Assembly (NCBI RefSeq): GCF_012932795.1
Contig: NZ_LANA01000001.1
Location: forward strand, 626,858 to 690,857
Direction of reading: 5' to 3'
Length of the DNA: 64,000 bases
Source of the DNA: Candidatus Pelagibacter communis
Lineage (GTDB): Bacteria > Pseudomonadota > Alphaproteobacteria > Pelagibacterales > Pelagibacteraceae
The translations under genes were made by a program, and so were the position numbers. Below, piece after piece: positions 56,642 to 64,000 of the stretch. Each line of letters begins with the position of its first letter. Positions within the stretch are counted from its first letter, which is position 1. Under the pieces are notes generated by a model. The model searched no databases, had not been told where the DNA came from, and saw only the letters and a list, made by a program, of their open reading frames with translations.

Positions 56642-58316
56642 TAAAAAAAATAACGTTACTCTGGAAGAGTATGAAAATAAATTTTCATATAAAAAAAGTA
56701 AAACAAATTTAAATATAGAGTTTAATAGAATAGCCTTCATTTTTTTTTTATTTCTAGCAATTTCAATAATATACTCAATACAACTTCTTCATTTAGGATC
56801 ATTAAAAATAAAGAATGAGAACAAACTTTTAAGTGTTAAAAAAAATTACAGAGCAGATATAGTGGATAGAAATGGAAATTATTTAGTCAAAACAGTTAGT
56901 TCTATAGATATCGGTATCAATCCTACAGAAGTTATTGACAAAAAAAAACTTTTAATCAATTTAAAACTGATATTTCCAAATAAAGATTACATTGATATTT
57001 CAGACAAACTCAAAAAAAAAAGATATTTTTATTTAGAAAAAAAAATATCAGCAGATAATTATGAAAAGATAATGTCACTTGGAGACAAGTCTATTAAGTC
57101 AGAAGAAAAATTAACAAGAATTTATCCACAAAAAAATCTTTTTAGTCATATTATAGGACAAATAGACGATAATAATAAAGGGATATCAGGTCTAGAAAAA
57201 TCTTTTAATAAGAGATTAAAAGAAAAAAGGGAACCTCTTCAATTAACTTTGGATACCGATATACAGTATTTAATCAGAGAAGAGCTGGTAAAATTTCAAT
57301 CAATATTTAGAAGCAAAGGTAGTACGGCAATTTTAATGAATGTTAATAATGGTGAAATACTTTCAATGGTTTCTTACCCAGACTTTGATCTAAACAAAAG
57401 AGAAGTAGTGAATGATTTAAATTTTATAAATAGAGCAACAAAAGGTGTGTATGAATTGGGATCTGTATTTAAAACTTTTACCGTTGCTGCAGGATTAGAA
57501 GAAGGTTTAATTAAAACTAATACAGAATTTTTAAATCTAGAAAAAAAATTAAAATGTGGAAAAAATAATATTTCTGAATATGATAATAAAATTCCATCAG
57601 ATCTTACAGTTGAGCAAATTTTAATTAGATCAGGTAATATAGGATCTGTTAGAATTGGACAAAAGCTTGAAATTGAAAAATTAAAATCATTTTTACAAAA
57701 AATAGGTATTTTAAGTAAAATAAATTTTGACATAGAGGAGGTTGGTGTACCAATTCCTTTTAAGTGGGGTAAATGTAAACTAGCAACTGTCTCATTTGGG
57801 CACGGTATAACCACAACTCCACTCCAATTAGCAAAAGCTTACGGAATTATTGTAAATGGTGGTTTTGAAATTCAACCAAGTGTTATTAAAAAAAATTCAG
57901 AAAATAATCAAAACCAAAAAAGAATTATTAAAAAAGGAGTTTCAGAACAAATAAATGAAATATTAAGAAAAATTGTAACAACAAAAGAGGGCACAGCGGG
58001 ATTGGCAAATATAGAGGGATATGAGGTTGGTGGAAAAACTGGTACAGCTGAAAAGGCTACTGTTGGAGGTTATACAAGAAAAGCAAAAGTTAATACCTTT
58101 GTATCCATTTTTCCTACATCAAAGCCTAAATACGTGATGATAGTATTACTAGACGAACCAAAAACATCAGAAGACTATATTTATAAATATAAGAATAAGA
58201 GTGGATCTTACAAAGGGACACCATTTAATACAGCTGGATGGACATCAGTTGAAGTTGCTGGAAAAATTATACAAAAAATTGGGCCTATTTTAGCCACAAA
58301 ATATAAAGAAAATTAG
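56634..58316 (+). CDS. ftsI: Septal transpeptidase FtsI (PBP3)
   Basis: FtsI crosslinks septal peptidoglycan. One membrane segment (about residues 30-52) is followed by a dimerisation/pedestal domain (KNYRADIVDRNGNYL). The transpeptidase motifs are SVFK (SxxK, in YELGSVFKTFTVA), SGN (RSGNIGSVRIG) and KTG (GGKTGTAEKATVG). Length is 560 residues. It follows ftsL and is 7 bp before the fused murEF gene. Confidence 0.96.
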   Translation: MNDKKNNVTLEEYENKFSYKKSKTNLNIEFNRIAFIFFLFLAISIIYSIQLLHLGSLKIKNENKLLSVKKNYRADIVDRNGNYLVKTVSSIDIGINPTEVIDKKKLLINLKLIFPNKDYIDISDKLKKKRYFYLEKKISADNYEKIMSLGDKSIKSEEKLTRIYPQKNLFSHIIGQIDDNNKGISGLEKSFNKRLKEKREPLQLTLDTDIQYLIREELVKFQSIFRSKGSTAILMNVNNGEILSMVSYPDFDLNKREVVNDLNFINRATKGVYELGSVFKTFTVAAGLEEGLIKTNTEFLNLEKKLKCGKNNISEYDNKIPSDLTVEQILIRSGNIGSVRIGQKLEIEKLKSFLQKIGILSKINFDIEEVGVPIPFKWGKCKLATVSFGHGITTTPLQLAKAYGIIVNGGFEIQPSVIKKNSENNQNQKRIIKKGVSEQINEILRKIVTTKEGTAGLANIEGYEVGGKTGTAEKATVGGYTRKAKVNTFVSIFPTSKPKYVMIVLLDEPKTSEDYIYKYKNKSGSYKGTPFNTAGWTSVEVAGKIIQKIGPILATKYKEN

Positions 58317-58323
58317 CCTATTC

Positions 58324-61170
58324 ATGATCATCAGCAATTTTATTAAAGAAATAGAATTAAAATATAAGAATCATTATTTTTCAGGTATTTGTTTTGATAG
58401 CACAAAATGCAAAAAAGATAATATTTTCTTTGCGATAAAGGGAACTAAAATAGATGGTAATAAATTTATTAACCATGCTATTCAAAAAGGTGCAAGAACT
58501 ATTGTTTCTAATCAAAAATTCGAAGGTATAAAAAGGAATATACTATTTATAAGATCTTCTAATGTAAGAAAATCTTTAGCAGAATTTGCTTACAAAGTTT
58601 ATAAAAATAAACCAAAAAACTTAATTGCTGTAACTGGAACTAATGGTAAATCTTCAGTAGCTGATTTTTATTTTCAAATTTTAAAGTTAAATAAAAAAAA
58701 AGTAGCTTCAATAGGTACTCTAGGTATTAAAACACAAAACTATTTAAAAAAAGTTTCAAATACAACTATCAATCCAATTACTTTAAGTAAAATTCTACAC
58801 AAACTTAAAAAAGAAAAAATTAACAATGTGATATTAGAGGCATCTAGTCATGGACTTAAACAAAATAGATTAGATGGTTTGAAATTTAAAACAGGTATAT
58901 TTACTAATTTATCTCATGATCATTTAGATTATCATAAAACATTTAGTGATTATCTTAAGTCAAAACTATATCTTTTTAAAAAATTACTTAAAAAAAAGGG
59001 GAACATAGTCACTGATGTAGAAATTCCCCAATATAGTAGAATTAAGAAGATATCCTTAAAAGAAAAATTAAATATTGAAACAGTTTCAAATAAAAAAGGG
59101 AACTTAGAAGTCATCTCTCATATATATCAAAATGAAAAACAAATAGTTGAAATAAAATATAAGAAAAATATTTATAAATTTAAAACAAAATTAATAGGAA
59201 AAGTTCAGGTTAAAAATATTTTAATGGCAATGATTGCGGCAACTAAAAGTAACTTAAGTTTTAAAAGAGTAATCAATACAATTGATAATCTTAAACCAGT
59301 AAGTGGAAGATTAGAACAAATTGGAAATATTAAAAATAATTCAAGAGTTATATTGGATTATGCACATACACCTGACGCACTGGAAGTATCTTTAAAGAGT
59401 ATAAAAGAACAATTTAAAAATAGACAAATTTCAATAGTTTTTGGTTGTGGGGGAGATAGAGATAAAACAAAAAGACCAATGATGGGTAGAATAGCTAATC
59501 AATATTGTGATAACGTTTATTTAACAGATGATAACCCAAGATATGAAGACCCAAAAGCAATAAGAGCTTCCATTAAAAAAAATATTAGTCAATCTAAAGT
59601 AAATGAGATTCCAAATAGAGCTACTGCAATTAAAAAAGCAATATTTGACTTGAAAACAGGAAATATTTTAATTGTTGCAGGTAAAGGTCATGAAAAAATT
59701 CAAGAATATAAAAAAATTAAAAAATTATTTTCAGATCAACAACAAATATTAAAAAATATTACAATTAAAAATAAAACACTTTCAAGTAACCTTAAACTAA
59801 ATATTTTAAAAGAATTAAGTAACACAAATAATATTTTTTCAAAAATAAAAATTAAAAATGCATCAATTAATTCGAAAGAAATTAGTAAAAACGATATTTT
59901 TTTTGCAATTAAGGGTAAAAATAAAAATGGCAATTTATTTGTTAAAGAAGCCTTTGCTAGGGGCGCATCTCTAGCAATAGTTAATAATCAAAAAAAATCT
60001 AAAAAAAAAATAATAGTAAAAGATACCTTAAAGTTGTTGACGAAATCATCTTCTATTTTAAGAGACAATCTATCAAGTAAAATTATATCAATCACAGGAA
60101 GTTGTGGTAAAACTTCACTCAAAGAATTAGCCGGAAGATCTTTAAATAAAATTAGTCAAGTAACCTATTCTCCAAAATCATTTAATAACAAATTTGGTGT
60201 TCCGTTAAGTTTATTTAATTTAAAAAAAAATGATGACTTTGGTATTTTTGAGGTAGGAATGGATAAAAGAGGGGAAATTGATTATTTATCAAAAATTATT
60301 AAACCTGATGTTGGTGTAATTACAAATGTTTCATACGCTCACATTAAAAATTTTAAAAGTATCAATCAAATAGCTTTAGCTAAATCAGAGATTATAAAAA
60401 ATATAAAAGAGGAGGGTCACCTTATTTTAAACAAAGATGACCAATTTTTTAATTTTCACAAAAAAATAGGATTAAAAAGAAATTTAAAAATTCTTTCTTT
60501 TAGTTTGAGAGATAAAAGTGCAACAGTTAATTTAGACTCTATTTTAAAAAAGAAATCTAAATATAAAATCTCTATAGATATAGATAAAACAAAAAAATAT
60601 TTTTATTTTAATTCTTTTTTTGAAAATGATTTAAAAAATTTATTAGCAACGATTACAATCATATCAATTTATAAGGATATACTTAAATTAGATAAGAATC
60701 TGTTTTATAACCACAAAGTAGCAAGTGGTCGTGGAGACTTAATAAAGGTAAAATTATATAACAAATTTATTTACCTTGTAGATGAAAGCTATAATTCAAA
60801 CCCACTATCTCTAAAATCTGCGTTAAAAAATTTTAATATGATGAAAATTCATAATACAAAAAAACATTTATTACTTGGAGATATGTTAGAACTTGGTAAA
60901 TATTCAAAAAAACTACACACTGAGGTTGGAAAAAGCATTAACAAAACTTCTCTCAAAAATGTTAATATTATTGGTAAGCACACTAAATGGCTATTCAATA
61001 CTCTCGATAAAAGTAAAAGAGGAATTATTATTAAAAATAAATCTCAAATAATTGATTTGATTAAAAACGTTTTAAATAATAATGATTATTTAATGATTAA
61101 AGGTTCCAATTCTACAGGACTTAACAGTTTAACCAATCAAATCAAAAAAGGTAAATTAAATGCTTTATAG
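58324..61170 (+). CDS. murEF: Bifunctional MurE-MurF ligase (fusion)
   Basis: Two Mur ligases are fused in one 948-residue chain. The N-terminal half (about 1-480) is MurE: ATP loop GTNGKSS near 105 and the meso-diaminopimelate motif DNPR near 402, then GKGHEKIQEY. The C-terminal half (from about 495) is MurF: GKNKNGNLFVKEAFARGAS, ATP loop GSCGKTS near 592 and SYNSNPLSLKSAL. It adds diaminopimelate then D-Ala-D-Ala to the UDP-MurNAc peptide. The frame is open across the junction with no stop or frameshift. Confidence 0.95.
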   Translation: MIISNFIKEIELKYKNHYFSGICFDSTKCKKDNIFFAIKGTKIDGNKFINHAIQKGARTIVSNQKFEGIKRNILFIRSSNVRKSLAEFAYKVYKNKPKNLIAVTGTNGKSSVADFYFQILKLNKKKVASIGTLGIKTQNYLKKVSNTTINPITLSKILHKLKKEKINNVILEASSHGLKQNRLDGLKFKTGIFTNLSHDHLDYHKTFSDYLKSKLYLFKKLLKKKGNIVTDVEIPQYSRIKKISLKEKLNIETVSNKKGNLEVISHIYQNEKQIVEIKYKKNIYKFKTKLIGKVQVKNILMAMIAATKSNLSFKRVINTIDNLKPVSGRLEQIGNIKNNSRVILDYAHTPDALEVSLKSIKEQFKNRQISIVFGCGGDRDKTKRPMMGRIANQYCDNVYLTDDNPRYEDPKAIRASIKKNISQSKVNEIPNRATAIKKAIFDLKTGNILIVAGKGHEKIQEYKKIKKLFSDQQQILKNITIKNKTLSSNLKLNILKELSNTNNIFSKIKIKNASINSKEISKNDIFFAIKGKNKNGNLFVKEAFARGASLAIVNNQKKSKKKIIVKDTLKLLTKSSSILRDNLSSKIISITGSCGKTSLKELAGRSLNKISQVTYSPKSFNNKFGVPLSLFNLKKNDDFGIFEVGMDKRGEIDYLSKIIKPDVGVITNVSYAHIKNFKSINQIALAKSEIIKNIKEEGHLILNKDDQFFNFHKKIGLKRNLKILSFSLRDKSATVNLDSILKKKSKYKISIDIDKTKKYFYFNSFFENDLKNLLATITIISIYKDILKLDKNLFYNHKVASGRGDLIKVKLYNKFIYLVDESYNSNPLSLKSALKNFNMMKIHNTKKHLLLGDMLELGKYSKKLHTEVGKSINKTSLKNVNIIGKHTKWLFNTLDKSKRGIIIKNKSQIIDLIKNVLNNNDYLMIKGSNSTGLNSLTNQIKKGKLNAL

Positions 61171-62245
61171 TCTCATTTCCCAATTAGTAGATCAGTACAG
61201 TTTTTTAAATGTTTTCAAATATCTTACTTTTCGAACTGGTTTGGCAATGTTCACCTCTATGATTGTAGTATTGTTAGTTGGTACACCATTTATTAAATTT
61301 TTTTCAGCAAGACAAATCTTAGATCCAATAAGAGAAGATGGTCCAACTGAACATATTGTAAAAAAAATAGGAACACCAACAATGGGAGGCGTTTTAATAT
61401 TGCTTGGTTTATTTGCAGGAATACTTTTTTGGGGAGATTTATATAATTATCACATATGGTTTTTACTTTATATAGTAACAAGCTTTGGTTTGCTTGGAGC
61501 CTATGATGATTATAAAAAAATTAAATTTAAAAATTCTTCTGGAATTTCATTTAGATTTAAACTTATTTCACAAATTTTAATAGCAACAGTTGGTATTCTT
61601 GGGTTGTCTCAATTATCTCAAAATGATGAATTAACAAACTTATATTTTCCATTCTTTAAAAATTTAATTGTAAACTTGGGTTGGTTCTTTATACCATTTT
61701 CAATATTTATAATCATAGGTTCCTCAAATGCAGTTAATCTTACAGACGGACTTGATGGATTAGCAACAGTACCAGTTATATTAGTAGCAGGATGTTTTGC
61801 ATTTATTAGTTACGTTACGGGCAATATAGTATTTTCAGAATATTTGAATATACCTTATCTAGAAGGTATGGGTGAGGTAGCTGTTTTTTGTGGATCAATC
61901 ATTGGTGCATGTCTGGGTTTCTTATGGTTTAATGCACCACCTGCTAAAATATTTATGGGTGATACAGGATCTTTAGCGCTCGGTGGATCGTTAGGTGCAG
62001 TTGGTATAATTACTAAGCATGAAATAGTTTTAGCAATAACAGGTGGCCTATTTGTTTTAGAAGCTGTCTCAGTTATTGTGCAAGTAGTGTCATTTAAATT
62101 GACAGGAAAAAGAGTTTTTAGAATGGCTCCTATTCACCATCATTTTGAAAAAAAAGGTTGGCCAGAGTCTACTGTTGTAATTAGATTTTGGATTATTTCA
62201 ATAATTCTTGCAATGATTGGGTTGGCGACATTGAAGCTTAGATAA
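61160..62245 (+). CDS. mraY: Phospho-N-acetylmuramoyl-pentapeptide transferase MraY
   Basis: MraY makes lipid I at the inner membrane. Conserved blocks are GTPTMGGVLIL, GAYDDYKKI with the Asp pair, SSNAVNLTDGLDGLA and GDTGSLALGG. The APIHHHFEKKGWPE motif ends the active-site region. About ten membrane helices are visible in 361 residues. It overlaps murEF by 11 bp and murD by TAATG, so the whole cluster is translationally linked. Confidence 0.97.
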   Translation: MLYSLISQLVDQYSFLNVFKYLTFRTGLAMFTSMIVVLLVGTPFIKFFSARQILDPIREDGPTEHIVKKIGTPTMGGVLILLGLFAGILFWGDLYNYHIWFLLYIVTSFGLLGAYDDYKKIKFKNSSGISFRFKLISQILIATVGILGLSQLSQNDELTNLYFPFFKNLIVNLGWFFIPFSIFIIIGSSNAVNLTDGLDGLATVPVILVAGCFAFISYVTGNIVFSEYLNIPYLEGMGEVAVFCGSIIGACLGFLWFNAPPAKIFMGDTGSLALGGSLGAVGIITKHEIVLAITGGLFVLEAVSVIVQVVSFKLTGKRVFRMAPIHHHFEKKGWPESTVVIRFWIISIILAMIGLATLKLR

Positions 62246-63516
62246 TGTTAAATAATCAAAATATTTTTTATAAAAAAAAAATTTTAATTTATGGTCTTGG
62301 AAAGAGTGGCTTATCAGCTTTTAAATTTTTAAAAAAAAATAATCAAATCACTACACATGATGATAAAATAAAAAGTGGTATAAAAAGAATAACATCTGTT
62401 AAATTTGATTACATAATAATCAGTCCTGGAATAGATATCCATAAATGCAATCTAAGTAAATTTTTAAAAAAAAATTCTAAAAAAATTTACACAGATTTAG
62501 ATGTTTTTTATAGCCATCATAAACAAAATAATAAGATCACAATTACAGGAACCAATGGCAAATCTACTACAGCTAAAATTTTGTACGAGGTATTAAAAGA
62601 TCAAAAAATAGATGTTCGTCTAGTAGGCAACATAGGAAACCCAGTTCTCTTAGAAAAAAAAGTTACAAATAAGACTGTTTTTGTCATTGAGGCCTCGTCA
62701 TATCAGTTAGAATATAGCAAATTATTTAAATCTAACATATCTTTAATTTTAAATATATCGCCAGATCATCTTGAGAGACATAGGACTATTACCAGATATG
62801 TGGCTGCGAAATTTAAATTGATAAAAAATCAGTCTGAAAATGATTATGCAATTTTAAATACTAAAAATTTTTATATTAAAAGAGAATTAAAATTAAAAAA
62901 TTTTTTGCCCAAGTTAATAAAAATTGAAAATAATATAGATGAGAGATTTTTAAAAAGAATAAATAATCAATATTTTAGTACAGATGGGAATAGAGAGAAT
63001 ATAAAATTTATTTTTGAGGTTACTAAAATATTAAAACTCAAAAAGAATATTTTAATTAAAACACTTAAAAAATTTAAAGGACTTAAATATAGGCAAGAAA
63101 AAATTTTTCAGTCAAAAAAGTTAACTATTATTAATGATTCAAAGTCTACAAGTTTTTCATCATCAGCAAGTTTGCTAAAATCATTAACTAATGTCCATTG
63201 GATAGTTGGAGGTCAAGCCAAAAAAGGAGATAAGCTATTGTTGTCTCAAAAAAATTGTAAAGATTTTAAAGCATATATATTTGGAGCTAATAAGAGTTTT
63301 TTTATAAGTAAAATAAAAAGACTTATGAAATACGAGTCTTTTGCAGATTTAAAAAGTTTAATTAAGAAATTATCTGTAGAGATTAAAACAGACAAAAAAA
63401 TAGCTCATAAAACAATTTTATTTAGTCCATCAGCAGCATCATTTGATTATTTTAAAAATTTTGAGAAACGTGGAGAATATTTCAATCAACTGATAAAAAA
63501 ATACTTAAATACTTAA
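62245..63516 (+). CDS. murD: UDP-N-acetylmuramoylalanine-D-glutamate ligase
   Basis: MurD adds D-Glu to UDP-MurNAc-Ala. The N-terminal Rossmann-like domain has YGLGKSGLSAFKFLK, the ATP loop is GTNGKSTTAK, and the central and C-terminal parts have EASSYQLEYS, NISPDHLERH and NDSKSTSF. The 423-residue length is slightly short. It starts in the mraY stop and ends immediately before ftsW. Confidence 0.95.
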   Translation: MLNNQNIFYKKKILIYGLGKSGLSAFKFLKKNNQITTHDDKIKSGIKRITSVKFDYIIISPGIDIHKCNLSKFLKKNSKKIYTDLDVFYSHHKQNNKITITGTNGKSTTAKILYEVLKDQKIDVRLVGNIGNPVLLEKKVTNKTVFVIEASSYQLEYSKLFKSNISLILNISPDHLERHRTITRYVAAKFKLIKNQSENDYAILNTKNFYIKRELKLKNFLPKLIKIENNIDERFLKRINNQYFSTDGNRENIKFIFEVTKILKLKKNILIKTLKKFKGLKYRQEKIFQSKKLTIINDSKSTSFSSSASLLKSLTNVHWIVGGQAKKGDKLLLSQKNCKDFKAYIFGANKSFFISKIKRLMKYESFADLKSLIKKLSVEIKTDKKIAHKTILFSPSAASFDYFKNFEKRGEYFNQLIKKYLNT

Positions 63517-64000
63517 ATGCTTAATTTTAATTCTATATATAAATTTTATTATGAATGGTGGAAAAATCTAGATAAGGCTCTCTTTGTAATAATAATGTTT
63601 TTATTTAGCTTAGGGTTATTTTTTTCTTTGGTATCAACTTCTTTAATTGTATCCGACAGGTTAGACACTAACAATTATTTCTTCTTTTTCAAACATTTTA
63701 TATATATTTTAATTGGAATCATCATTTTAGTATTTTTTTCATCATTGAGTGAGGATAATCTTTTTAAGATTTCTTTTTATCTTTTTTTTACATCTTTATT
63801 TTTTTTATTTTTGATTCCATTTTTTGGTACAGAAGTAAATGGATCCAAGAGGTGGCTTAACCTCTTTTTTTTACCAAGATTTCAACCAATAGAAATAGTT
63901 AAACCGTTCATAATAGTTTTTATTGCCACAATTTTATGTAGTGAAAAAAACTTTAATATTTATTTCAAATACTTATTGACTTTTTTTGCAATAATACCTG
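63517..64000 (+). CDS. ftsW: FtsW (partial, cut at window end)
   Basis: An ATG at 63517 immediately follows the murD stop. About 161 codons are visible before the window ends. At least four hydrophobic helices are seen, and the loop GSKRWLNL followed by QPIEIVKP is the SEDS-family signature. FtsW is the septal glycosyltransferase or lipid II flippase partner of FtsI. The usual S of QPSE is I here. Confidence 0.93.
   Translation, partial: MLNFNSIYKFYYEWWKNLDKALFVIIMFLFSLGLFFSLVSTSLIVSDRLDTNNYFFFFKHFIYILIGIIILVFFSSLSEDNLFKISFYLFFTSLFFLFLIPFFGTEVNGSKRWLNLFFLPRFQPIEIVKPFIIVFIATILCSEKNFNIYFKYLLTFFAIIP

Noticed and set aside
57374-57814. 146-residue minus-strand frame inside ftsI
   Set aside because: It is antisense to the SxxK/SGN region of a well-supported transpeptidase and shows no domain of its own.

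Overview
This window looks like a piece of a SAR11-clade (Pelagibacterales, 'Candidatus Pelagibacter'-like) alphaproteobacterial chromosome. The signs are very low G+C with A/T-ending codons, tiny or overlapping intergenic spaces, an alphaproteobacterial CcrM (GANTC) methyltransferase, a cytochrome bc1 operon, a PetP/PetR-type regulatory pair, and the yqeY-dnaG-rpoD block. The taxon is inferred from gene content and composition; no database search was possible. I found no insertion sequence, prophage, CRISPR array or integrase.

Layout. 0-8 kb: smc, a DsbA-like thiol oxidoreductase, dciA, then divergently mutY and a flavin monooxygenase, then ccrM, rnhB and a uracil-DNA glycosylase on the minus strand. 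This part is mostly DNA maintenance. 8-14 kb: a TPR protein, ispE, tRNA-Gln and the tRNA nucleotidyltransferase, facing greA, hemF and trmL. 14-17 kb: petABC (bc1 complex). 17-25 kb: ychF, pth, rplY, prs, a laccase-domain protein, a MidA-like methyltransferase, lgt and ubiK, then a histidine kinase, response regulator and MarR regulator. 25-33 kb: ilvE, pgsA, uvrC, folB, a pteridine-reductase-like SDR, uvrB, an aminotransferase and ytoQ. 33-40 kb: the most accessory-like stretch, with an NAD(P)-binding protein, a truncated reductase pseudogene, an ADP-ribosylglycohydrolase-like protein, trxB, an ELM1-family protein, a 2OG-Fe(II) oxygenase-like protein, an ATP-grasp ligase, two gene-end remnants and a small membrane protein. 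40-49 kb: carB-carA facing yqeY-dnaG-rpoD. 49-53 kb: an O-antigen-ligase-like membrane protein, two tRNAs, mlaC and mlaA, an amidase and the RNase P RNA. 53-64 kb: a division and cell-wall cluster mraZ-ftsZ-rsmH-ftsL-ftsI-murEF(fused)-mraY-murD-ftsW (cut by the window end).

Gene packing is extreme. At least eight adjacent gene pairs share a TAATG stop/start, and several convergent genes overlap at their 3' ends. The most interesting regulatory signal is upstream of mraZ: three CCCA boxes exactly 10 bp apart straddle a good sigma70 promoter. Because ftsZ is the second gene of this cluster, the operator may also control FtsZ supply. Other notable points are a 25-bp perfect inverted repeat at the breakpoint of a pseudogene, ends of dead genes at 39.55-39.70 kb, a tRNA-Val with an abnormal T-loop and D-loop, an SMC with no recognisable hinge, a cluster of GANTC sites in front of ccrM, and a MurE-MurF fusion.
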